In this document: positions 16,237-22,990 of the stretch, in pieces
Layout: each line of letters starts with the position of its first letter
Numbering within the stretch: position 1 is the stretch's first letter
From: Anaerolineae bacterium
GTDB taxonomy: Bacteria; Chloroflexota; Anaerolineae; Aggregatilineales; Phototrophicaceae
DNA length: 27,994 nucleotides
Assembly (NCBI GenBank): GCA_028284565.1
Contig: JANQRM010000237.1
Location: 1 to 27,994 of the forward strand
Direction: 5' to 3'
Notes under the pieces: model-generated
Databases searched by the model: none
What the model was told of the DNA's origin: nothing
What the model saw: only the letters and a program-made list of their open reading frames with translations
Made by a program: the position numbers and the translations under genes

Positions 16237-17265
16237 TCACATATCGAGAGGTAATTGAACAGGATGTCCAGATTGTGCTGAGCGATAAGCGGCAACGACG
16301 ATTTCCGTAGCTTTGTAGCCATCGTTTCCTGTAATGGTTGGCTGACGTAGTCCTCGAATCGATGCAATGAACTCGTTTATCATGCCTTGATTCGCATCCG
16401 ATCCCCAAGGAGCATAGGTAGGTCGTCCGACAGATTGACGATAGACCGTTAGTCCCTGCTTAAAGGCATCGAGCGTGACCAAGCCCTTTTCACTGACAAT
16501 CTCCATCGTTAAGCCACCCCACGTCGGATAGTAAGGCGGTTTGCTCCAGCTGCAATCAAGGCTAGCGAAGGTTCCATTCTCAAAGGTGAGCATCACCAAG
16601 CCACCTGTCTCGACATCGACTTCATCGCCATGAAAGATTTGATTTGTCTCAGCATAAACTTCAACAACTTCGCTCTTTAAGTACCAACGCAATAAGTCTA
16701 CCAAATGCACGATATGGTCCATGATTGCACCGCCACCCGCGCGCGATTTATCGACAAACCAATCACGGTCTAAATTGGGCTGTCCTTCTGCTTGATGAAA
16801 GCGAGGTAACGAACCTTGATTTGCGCCATTAATGCCATAGATTTGTCCGAGCGATTGTCCATTAACGAGTTGTTGAATTTCAACTGCCGGGGGGCTAAAG
16901 CGCATCGGAAATGCTGTCATTAAATTGACACCCGCCCTTTGACAAACATCGACTATTCCTTGCGCGTCTTCTAAAGTTGTCGCGATAGGTTTCTCGCATA
17001 AGACATGCGCACTTGCTTCTGCGGACATTTGGACAAGCGGGAGATGGGTTGTATTCTCCGAGGTGATAATCACCCCATCCGGTTTTTCAGTAAGGAGATG
17101 TTCATAGGAGTCAAAGCGACGAAGGTTGAATTCTTTTGCAAAATATTGTCCACGAGTGATGTTATCATCCGCAAAGCCAATAAGGTCGACATCGGGGATC
17201 GCTCGGAGATTATTCACATAGGCTTCAGCATGAAGATGTGCAAAGCTCAAGATACCGATTCGCAT
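16237..17265 (-). CDS. Gfo/Idh/MocA family oxidoreductase (second of a pair)
   Basis: A 342-residue NAD(P)-dependent dehydrogenase, probably acting on a sugar, inositol or sugar acid. The N-terminal Rossmann half starts MRIGILSFAHLHAEAY, a form lacking the usual GxGxxG but known in one branch of the family. The catalytic Lys is in CEKPIA (K92), and the second domain has GGGAIMDHIVHLVDLLRW with D183 and H187, the usual catalytic pair. The ATG shares one base with the stop of the upstream paralogue (TAATG), so the two are translationally coupled and may act in sequence or on related substrates. It is last in the ABC importer operon. The exact substrate is unknown. Confidence 0.9.
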   Translation of the reverse strand: MRIGILSFAHLHAEAYVNNLRAIPDVDLIGFADDNITRGQYFAKEFNLRRFDSYEHLLTEKPDGVIITSENTTHLPLVQMSAEASAHVLCEKPIATTLEDAQGIVDVCQRAGVNLMTAFPMRFSPPAVEIQQLVNGQSLGQIYGINGANQGSLPRFHQAEGQPNLDRDWFVDKSRAGGGAIMDHIVHLVDLLRWYLKSEVVEVYAETNQIFHGDEVDVETGGLVMLTFENGTFASLDCSWSKPPYYPTWGGLTMEIVSEKGLVTLDAFKQGLTVYRQSVGRPTYAPWGSDANQGMINEFIASIRGLRQPTITGNDGYKATEIVVAAYRSAQSGHPVQLPLDM

Positions 17266-18269
17266 TAGCGCAACTCCTCAATGACAACGGGTTGTCCGGT
17301 TTGAGCAGATTGTGTTGCGGCGAGGGCAATTTCGAGGGCATGGAGTCCATCTTGGGCTGTGACGGTTGGTTTGGTCTCTTCCCCTGTCAATAGCTGATAA
17401 AAATGCTTAATCTGTGTGGCATAGGGGTCTTCGCTCAAGGGACTTGTCGGTACAGCAATATCGGGATTATCCGCGTCATTATCGGTCATGAGATGAATCC
17501 GAAGCGGTGTTGAACTGTTGACGGGATGTTCAATCAAACCTTTGTCCCCAGCAATTTCTAATGCGGTCTCAAACATGGGCGCCGGATAAGCCCACGCGCC
17601 TTCGATATTGGAGAGCGCGCCGTTCTCATGTCGTAGGATGACCAGCGCATAATCTCCGACGGAATCGGGTTGATTAGTGCGGACATGCTTAGCAAAGACC
17701 TGTTTTACATCCCCAGCAACCCAGCGCGCATAATCATAATCGTGAATCATCAAGTCGTGGAGCATCCCGCCCGATTTCTCGACATCATGAAACCAACTTT
17801 CCTCGCCTGCTTTGGGTTGAAAACTTGCCCGTTTAAGCCGAACTACCCCAACTTTGCCGATTTCACCTCGCTCTACAATACTCTTCGCTTGAGCATATTC
17901 GGGAAAGAAACGAACTACATGCGCTACTAACAATTGCACTCCCGCATTTTGACATATCTCTATCATCTCGCGAGCTTGAGTGAGAGTACGTGCGAGGGGT
18001 TTTTCACAAATGATATGTTTACCAGCTTTTGCTGATTGTATGACCATCTGATGATGCAGATGCGTTGGAGTGCAAATATCTACCACATCGACATCGGCGA
18101 TTAGAGCATCAAGATTTTTGTAGGACTTCGTATTATATTGTTTAGCGACTTGTTGCATGCGTTCTATATTAAGCGAATAGATACCTGCTAAGGTTGCAGG
18201 CGTTCTTGCCCATGCAGAGGCGTGTGTTGTTCCCATGAATCCTGCGCCTATGATGCCGACTCGAAGCAT
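17265..18269 (-). CDS. Gfo/Idh/MocA family oxidoreductase (first of a pair)
   Basis: A 334-residue dehydrogenase starting MLRVGIIGAGFMGTTHA with an intact nucleotide-binding GIIGAGFMG (5-13). ICEKPLA carries the catalytic Lys (K90), and GGMLHDLMIHDYDYARW carries D172 and H176. The open frame runs 71 codons further upstream into the permease gene, but those residues are not family-like. The ATG at 18269 follows AAAGG with 5 nt spacing and lies 14 nt after the permease stop, so it is the start. It overlaps its paralogue by one base at the 3' end. Its place behind a binding-protein-dependent importer suggests that it oxidises the imported compound; the substrate is not identifiable from sequence. 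Confidence 0.92.
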   Translation of the reverse strand: MLRVGIIGAGFMGTTHASAWARTPATLAGIYSLNIERMQQVAKQYNTKSYKNLDALIADVDVVDICTPTHLHHQMVIQSAKAGKHIICEKPLARTLTQAREMIEICQNAGVQLLVAHVVRFFPEYAQAKSIVERGEIGKVGVVRLKRASFQPKAGEESWFHDVEKSGGMLHDLMIHDYDYARWVAGDVKQVFAKHVRTNQPDSVGDYALVILRHENGALSNIEGAWAYPAPMFETALEIAGDKGLIEHPVNSSTPLRIHLMTDNDADNPDIAVPTSPLSEDPYATQIKHFYQLLTGEETKPTVTAQDGLHALEIALAATQSAQTGQPVVIEELR

Positions 18270-18283
18270 GGCTTGCCTTTCGT

Positions 18284-19129
18284 TTATTTCACTGCACCAG
18301 CGGTCAACCCGCGAATCAGTTGTTTGGAGAAAATAATATAGAGGATAATGACGGGAATAGCAGATAAGGACAAGGATGCGAGTACGGCATTCCAATCGTT
18401 CACAAATTGCCCCATGAAGATTTGTGCGCCCAATGTCACAGTTTTCGTTGATTCGCCCGGAGCCAAAATCAAGGGGAACCACAGATCATTCCAAATGGGA
18501 ATCATATTAAAGACGGCAACTGTGCCAATCGCAGGACGTACAAGCGGGAGCGTCATAAAAAAGATACGATATTCACTGGCTCCATCGACGCGCGCGGCAT
18601 CTTTCAAATCACGTGGGACTTGCCGGAAAAATTGCTGAAGAATGAAAATCGCTAATGGCAAGCCCGACGCTGTATAGACCAAAATCAACGCTGTAAGTGT
18701 GTTCGCCAATCCGAGCGAGACAATCAAACGCAATAGGCTCACTGTACCGAGGCGAATGGGAATCATAATGCCTAAGGCAAGGTATAAACCCATAAGTGTA
18801 TTGCCCTTAAACCGATATTCCGCTAGAGCATGTGCCGCCATCGCGCCAAATAACAAGATAAAGAACAATGCGCCAACAGTCACGATGAAGCTATTGGCAA
18901 AATAACCATCGAAACTCGCGCGCTTAAACACAGTTTCATAGCCAACAATATCGAATGTTTCGGGATTGGGGAATTCGTAGGGGGTGCGGAAAATCGCCCG
19001 ACGTGACTTGAACGAATTCAATACCACTAACACTACTGGGAAGAGTGCAATTAGGGTGTAGAGAAGCAAAATCCCATGCGATGCGATGAATTGAAAGAGA
19101 TAATCGGGTCGTGATAATTTGGCTCTCAC
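18284..19129 (-). CDS. ABC sugar permease, MalG type
   Basis: A 281-residue membrane subunit with hydrophobic segments at about 16-39, 80-104, 113-131, 142-165, 200-218 and 245-268. The EAA loop is VPRDLKDAARVDGASEYRIF followed by LPLVRP (171-199), and the C-terminus GLTAGAVK is typical of MalG-like proteins. The start is a GTG with poor Shine-Dalgarno complementarity, 10 nt after the upstream permease stop, so translation probably depends on coupling. Unlike its counterpart at 9248-10804 it has no N-terminal addition. Confidence 0.92.
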   Translation of the reverse strand: MRAKLSRPDYLFQFIASHGILLLYTLIALFPVVLVVLNSFKSRRAIFRTPYEFPNPETFDIVGYETVFKRASFDGYFANSFIVTVGALFFILLFGAMAAHALAEYRFKGNTLMGLYLALGIMIPIRLGTVSLLRLIVSLGLANTLTALILVYTASGLPLAIFILQQFFRQVPRDLKDAARVDGASEYRIFFMTLPLVRPAIGTVAVFNMIPIWNDLWFPLILAPGESTKTVTLGAQIFMGQFVNDWNAVLASLSLSAIPVIILYIIFSKQLIRGLTAGAVK

Positions 19130-19139
19130 AAGTCTTGAC

Positions 19140-20063
19140 TCACAATTCTATGCTCAACACACGACGTTGCCAGATGACCATGTAGACCAAGACACCCGTG
19201 AGGATAATCAAGAACATCACCCCTGCAATGGTCGCCCCCATGGTCGGATTTCCCGGTTGCAGTTGAATCCCAAAGAAGGTGCGATAGAAGAATGTCCCCA
19301 TTAAATCTGTTGAGAAATTCGGACCCGCGAGTTCCGATTGGGTTGCGTAGACCAAATCAAAGGCATTAAAATTGCCCACAAAGGTTAATACGCTCACAAT
19401 ACCCACCGTGGGCAAAATCAAGGGAAATTTAATCCGCCAGAACACCTGCCACGCATTGGCTCCATCGACGCGCGCTGCTTCGAGCAGTTCGTCGGGTATA
19501 CCAATTAAAGCCGCTAAAAAGAGCATCATGGGAATTCCAACAAACTGCCAAACCGAGACCAAGGATAATACAGGTAAGGCGGTCTCTTCTAAGCCAAGCC
19601 ATGGCTGATTCTGAATAGAAAAGAGTGCCAGAATATCACCGGAAATGCCCCATAATGGACTCAGGATTAACCGCCAGATGAACCCCACCAAGACAAACGA
19701 CATCACCGTCGGGATAAAAATAAGGGTTCGAAATATGGTCTTACCACGTACAATTTTAGAACTGAGCAATGCCGCGAGTAACAAGCCAATTGGGTTTTGT
19801 ACCAACATATGAACAATGAAGAAAAAGACATTATTGAGGAAAGCCCCTTGTAAGCGTGGCGACCAACGCTCGTGGGTGAGTAAGGTCTCATAATTTTGAA
19901 GTCCAACGAAAACTTCAACACCCTCTTCTGTCGGTGCATAAAAACTCAGCCGAAGTGAATCGACTAAGGGCAAAATCATAAAAACTGTATAAATGATTAC
20001 AGCGGGTGCTAAGAAGACAAGGATATGGGTGGGGAAAGGCTTTCGTCGGCTATCGGCTTGCAC
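19140..20063 (-). CDS. ABC sugar permease, MalF type
   Basis: A 307-residue membrane subunit. After a short basic N-terminus it has a first segment at about 13-34, an external loop with FVGLQNYETLL, further segments at about 76-100, 112-135, 163-186, 216-235 and 277-298, and the EAA loop IPDELLEAARVDGANAWQVF followed by FPLILP (189-218). The start is a GTG with only a weak GGA upstream; no better start is seen. It is separated from the binding-protein gene by a 90-nt gap that holds a hairpin terminator, so its expression is probably lower than that of the binding protein. Confidence 0.9.
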   Translation of the reverse strand: MQADSRRKPFPTHILVFLAPAVIIYTVFMILPLVDSLRLSFYAPTEEGVEVFVGLQNYETLLTHERWSPRLQGAFLNNVFFFIVHMLVQNPIGLLLAALLSSKIVRGKTIFRTLIFIPTVMSFVLVGFIWRLILSPLWGISGDILALFSIQNQPWLGLEETALPVLSLVSVWQFVGIPMMLFLAALIGIPDELLEAARVDGANAWQVFWRIKFPLILPTVGIVSVLTFVGNFNAFDLVYATQSELAGPNFSTDLMGTFFYRTFFGIQLQPGNPTMGATIAGVMFLIILTGVLVYMVIWQRRVLSIEL

Positions 20064-20097
20064 GGTGATTATTCCAGATATATATATTCACATTTAG

Positions 20098-20128
20098 AAA
20101 AAATAGGGACGATAACCATCGCCCCTAT
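20098..20128 (-). terminator. Hairpin with U-run between binding-protein and permease genes
   Basis: On the minus strand ATAGGGGCGAT (20128-20118) pairs with ATCGTCCCTAT (20113-20103), with one G:U pair and a GGTT loop, and runs into TTTTTT (20103-20098). It is 25 nt after the binding-protein stop and 40 nt before the permease start. This is a standard intrinsic terminator. Inside an operon it would act as a partial terminator that keeps binding-protein mRNA in excess. Its arms resemble the palindromes at 22907-22926 and 26515-26542. Confidence 0.75.
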
Positions 20129-20153
20129 GATGTGTGATACGACTAGTTCTTGC

Positions 20154-21416
20154 TTAGTTTTGTTGTGGTTCGTACCATTCTTCCAAACCACCTTGGACGA
20201 AATCAGCCGCTTCCTGTGGTGTCATTTCGCCATTGAGAACGTTGGCACTGGCTTGCCACAGGTCGAGTTCGTTATTCGGTTCGCCACGAGACAGAATTTG
20301 ATAGGCAGAGCGAATAGTGGATTCACATTCTGCACGCCAGCCGATGAATTCTGCCGCAAGGGGGTCTTCTACAGAAATCTCATGATTGGAAAGTGTAAAG
20401 AAGCCGGGGAGCGCATTGGTGTAGAGTTCTGCAAAGTCAGCAGTCGTCATCCACTCAAGAAAGGTCATCGCCGCTTCTTGATTGGGGCTAGCTGAGTTCA
20501 GTCCAAGTGCAATGTCGGTATGATCGCTGATGTAGCAGGTTTCTGCACCTTCTGGAACTGGGGGTTTGAAAGCACCCATCTCAAAGTCAACGAGTGGATT
20601 GAAGACACCAATATCCCATGAACCCGCTGGATAGACTGCCGCCAGACCGAGTGTGAAGAGATTCTGTGAGTCCGGGTAGGTTTGGGCTTGATAGCCATCT
20701 GACAAATAGGGTTGCCAGCGTGCCAGTGCTTCAAAGGCTTCGAGGAAACCCCCTTCATTATAAGCGGCATCGCCACTAATAAGAGCATTGCGTCCATCTT
20801 CACCTAGCCAATAATTCGGACCAATGTTTTGGTAACCCATCGTTGCGGATTCCCATTGATCGCTTGTTCCGATTGCCAGTGCTTCATACATCCCGCTATC
20901 GCTGACAGCTTGCAATAGTGCTAAGAATTCTTCTTCGGTGGCAGGTTCTGCTAAACCGAGTTCTTCAAAGATCACCGTATTATAGAGGAAACCATGAATG
21001 ACAGATGCCATGGGAACACAGAACACATCTGATCCATCGTCTGTTATCCATGCACTTTTGGCAACATCGCTAAAGTTGTCCATACCGGAAAGATCATTCA
21101 GCGAAACCAGATGTCCATCTTCAAATTGTTGGAGTGACTGGTCGAAGGGGCGGCAGGTAATCAAATCGCCAGCTGTACCCGCTTCGAGTTTTGCCGCGAG
21201 AGCCGCATTGTATTGGGCTGGGTCACCCACAGGTGCGAAAATTACTTCAATATCTGGATGAACTTCATTAAACGCAGGGATAATGACATCTTCCCAAATC
21301 GTCAAATCGTCATTCCTCCAGCTTTCAATTATAAGAGTTCCGCCATCTTGTGCGCTTCCAACTCCAATACTCATTGTGAAAGCCATAATCAAAACCAATA
21401 ATATTAATTTACGCAT
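20154..21416 (-). CDS. Extracellular solute-binding protein, family 1 (second ABC system)
   Basis: A 420-residue exported binding protein. Its signal peptide is MRKLILLVLIMAFTMSIGVG followed by SAQ-DG cleavage, with no lipobox Cys. Family-1 features include IIPAFNEVHPDIEVIFAPVG, YNAALAAKLEAGTAGDLITC, NTVIFEELGL, AVYPAGSWDIG (ligand cleft) and DIALGLNSASPNQEAAMTFL. Such proteins bind mono- or oligosaccharides and deliver them to MalF/MalG-type permeases, here the next two genes. A strong GGAGG lies 7 nt before the ATG. The operon continues into two Gfo/Idh/MocA dehydrogenases, so a sugar, polyol or sugar acid ligand is likely, but the specific compound cannot be read from the sequence. Confidence 0.92.
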   Translation of the reverse strand: MRKLILLVLIMAFTMSIGVGSAQDGGTLIIESWRNDDLTIWEDVIIPAFNEVHPDIEVIFAPVGDPAQYNAALAAKLEAGTAGDLITCRPFDQSLQQFEDGHLVSLNDLSGMDNFSDVAKSAWITDDGSDVFCVPMASVIHGFLYNTVIFEELGLAEPATEEEFLALLQAVSDSGMYEALAIGTSDQWESATMGYQNIGPNYWLGEDGRNALISGDAAYNEGGFLEAFEALARWQPYLSDGYQAQTYPDSQNLFTLGLAAVYPAGSWDIGVFNPLVDFEMGAFKPPVPEGAETCYISDHTDIALGLNSASPNQEAAMTFLEWMTTADFAELYTNALPGFFTLSNHEISVEDPLAAEFIGWRAECESTIRSAYQILSRGEPNNELDLWQASANVLNGEMTPQEAADFVQGGLEEWYEPQQN

Positions 21417-21458
21417 GTTGATGCCTCCAAAACATTTCGCTATTCAAGGTTGAACGAT

Positions 21459-21485
21459 ACAGTGGACTATACCTCATTCCACTGT
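21459..21485. promoter_or_regulatory. Dyad over a -10-like box upstream of the second ABC operon
   Basis: ACAGTGGA (21459-21466) and TCCACTGT (21478-21485) are a perfect 8-bp inverted repeat around an 11-nt centre. On the minus strand the sequence TATAGT, a plausible -10, falls in and next to that centre, about 50 nt before the binding-protein ATG. No good -35 is seen, which fits an activator- or repressor-controlled promoter. This is an operator candidate only. Confidence 0.45.
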
Positions 21486-21641
21486 CCTATGCTACAGCTT
21501 TGCTAGTTACCCCAACCGTATTGAACTTCATACTAATCCGACTCAAGTGGCATCTCTTTCGTTCTCCTCAATCAGCAGTTGACAATTTATGGCTTGCTCG
21601 ACGTATAAGCAGAATTGAGTGCTTTATTCAGACCAATTCGC

Positions 21642-21672
21642 TTGACCTTCCAGTAACTGGAAGGTATATAGT
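21642..21672 (+). promoter_or_regulatory. MerR-type promoter with 19-bp spacer and perfect operator
   Basis: TTGACC (21642-21647) and TATAGT (21667-21672) are separated by exactly 19 bp. Between them, overlapping the -35, is a perfect dyad ACCTTCCAGT-A-ACTGGAAGGT (21645-21665). An overlong 19-bp spacer with a dyad centred between the boxes is the hallmark of promoters activated by MerR-family regulators through DNA underwinding. The MerR gene itself starts 36 nt downstream, so the promoter is almost certainly autoregulated and drives merR and the ABM gene. Confidence 0.85.
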
Positions 21673-21708
21673 CGCTTTTAGCTAGCTACAACACGATAAG
21701 GGTGCATC

Positions 21709-22572
21709 ATGCTATTGATTGGAGCATTCTCTCGGCTGACGCGCGTACCAGCCAAGACCTTGCGCTACTATGACGACATCGAATTGTTCAAACCCGCGCA
21801 CTACGACCCCGAAACGGGCTATCGATACTATTCGGTAGAACAATTGCCTCGTTTACACCGGATTGTCGCGCTCAAAGGCTTGGGCATGTCACTCGACCAA
21901 ATCAAGTCCTTACTCAAGGACAATGTCAGTCCGGAAGAAATTCGTGGAATGCTGAAGATGAAACGTGCGGAAATCATCGACAAGCTAGAGGAAGAAGCCA
22001 TGCGGTTGATGCTCCTCGAATCCTATCTAAATCAACTGGACAATGAAGATGGTGATGTGCAATACGATGTTGTTCTCAAACCAATTGATGCGATATGTGT
22101 CGCTTCGGTGCGCGGTATCATGCCTAAGTTAGAGCTAATTGGTGAAACGGTTGTCGACTATCTCTCAGTGTTACATGCTCATCTCGAAGCCCATTACATC
22201 AAGCCGATTGGTGCGCATTGTCATATCTATCACGATGAGGAACTCCATGCAGAGAATATCGACATCGAAATCGCCTACCCTATCGCGGAGTCAAATAACC
22301 TTCCCGATAGTGACCGCGTGATAATACGGACGCTTGAGCCGATAGAACAGATGGCATCGGCGGTGCATCACGGTCCCTTTGTCAATATGCTCCGTGCCAA
22401 TGTCGCCATCATGCGCTGGATTTCAGACAATGGCTATGAAGTCGACGGACCCTATCGTGAACTTTATCTTCAGTATCAACCCATGGGCGATCAGCAAAAT
22501 TGTGTCACAGAAGTGCAATTCCCTGTGATACGAAGTCGTTTATCTAACCACATACAGGAACAAACATCATGA
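21709..22572 (+). CDS. MerR-family regulator with GyrI/BmrR-like effector domain
   Basis: A 287-residue activator. The N-terminal winged helix reads LLIGAFSRLTRVPAKTLRYYDDIELFKP and GYRYYSVEQLPRLHRI (residues 3-52), the MerR signature. A dimerisation helix follows (about 80-112). The C-terminal part from about 118 (QYDVVLKPIDAICVASVRGI, and a terminal LYLQYQPMGDQQNCVTEVQF) matches the AraC/GyrI-like ligand domain of BmrR and its relatives, which bind lipophilic cations or small toxic compounds. The ATG has AAGGG 6 nt upstream. The stop overlaps the ABM gene start (ATGA), and the gene lies behind a MerR-type operator. It is therefore probably a small-molecule-responsive autoregulator; the inducer is unknown. 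Confidence 0.92.
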   Translation: MLLIGAFSRLTRVPAKTLRYYDDIELFKPAHYDPETGYRYYSVEQLPRLHRIVALKGLGMSLDQIKSLLKDNVSPEEIRGMLKMKRAEIIDKLEEEAMRLMLLESYLNQLDNEDGDVQYDVVLKPIDAICVASVRGIMPKLELIGETVVDYLSVLHAHLEAHYIKPIGAHCHIYHDEELHAENIDIEIAYPIAESNNLPDSDRVIIRTLEPIEQMASAVHHGPFVNMLRANVAIMRWISDNGYEVDGPYRELYLQYQPMGDQQNCVTEVQFPVIRSRLSNHIQEQTS

Positions 22573-22877
22573 GCCAACTGACTATCTTCATCAAAACCCG
22601 TTGCCAACCCGGTAAACGTGACGAAGTTTTCAAACTCTGGGAAAAGCACCTCCAGCCCCGCTTGATGAACAACCCCGACCAAATCGGTTATTCGTTCTCA
22701 TTCGACAACTACGATGAAAATGTCTTCCATCTCTTTGAACTCTATGCCAGTCAAGAAGCCTTCCAAGCCAATTCACAGGAATCATGGTTTGCAGACTATA
22801 TGGCAGAGGCGGGACCCCTCCTCGATGGCGAACCTGAATTCAGTATGTCAACACCACAATTCACAAAGGGGATGTAG
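22569..22877 (+). CDS. ABM-fold (antibiotic biosynthesis monooxygenase-like) protein
   Basis: A 102-residue dimeric alpha/beta-barrel candidate. The pattern LTIFIKTRCQPGKRDEVFKL, then a DQIGYSFSFDNYDENVFHLF strand pair and LYASQEAFQANSQESWFADY, is that of the ABM/YgiN family, which includes quinol monooxygenases and haem-degrading enzymes. No cofactor is needed in some members, and activity cannot be assigned from motif alone. It overlaps the MerR gene by 4 nt (ATGA) with an AGGAA before the start. It is therefore the only evident structural gene of this MerR operon and a likely stress or xenobiotic-response enzyme. Confidence 0.82.
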   Translation: MSQLTIFIKTRCQPGKRDEVFKLWEKHLQPRLMNNPDQIGYSFSFDNYDENVFHLFELYASQEAFQANSQESWFADYMAEAGPLLDGEPEFSMSTPQFTKGM

Positions 22878-22906
22878 CTCAAATCCAGATCAAAGCACTC
22901 AGTCAG

Positions 22907-22941
22907 GGCGTACAGCTGTACGCCCCTACAGGAATTTTTTC
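22907..22941 (+). repeat. Palindrome GGGCGTACAG/CTGTACGCCC with downstream T-run
   Basis: A perfect 20-bp palindrome (22907-22926) is followed by CTACAGGAA and six Ts (22936-22941). It lies 30 nt after the ABM stop and may end the MerR operon transcript, although the T-run is 9 nt from the stem. GGGCG...CGCCCCTAC is also the form of short interspersed palindromes found in many copies in some Chloroflexota and cyanobacteria; copy number cannot be judged here. Confidence 0.6.
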
Positions 22942-22982
22942 TGTGTAGTAAAATAAGGTCATCCGACGCATCATACTTGGCT

Positions 22983-22988
22983 TATAAT
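22983..22988 (+). promoter_or_regulatory. Consensus -10 box abutting the recombinase start
   Basis: TATAAT ends 2 nt before the ATG at 22991. Transcription would begin near or just inside the start codon, so either the mRNA is leaderless with an internal start or the box is fortuitous. No -35 of quality is seen 16-18 nt upstream. Confidence 0.35.
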
Positions 22989-22990
22989 TG

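Noticed and set aside
18270..18482. N-terminal extension of the first Gfo/Idh/MocA gene by 71 codons
   Set aside because: It overlaps the permease gene and precedes the Rossmann start MLRVGIIGAG, which must be at the N-terminus.
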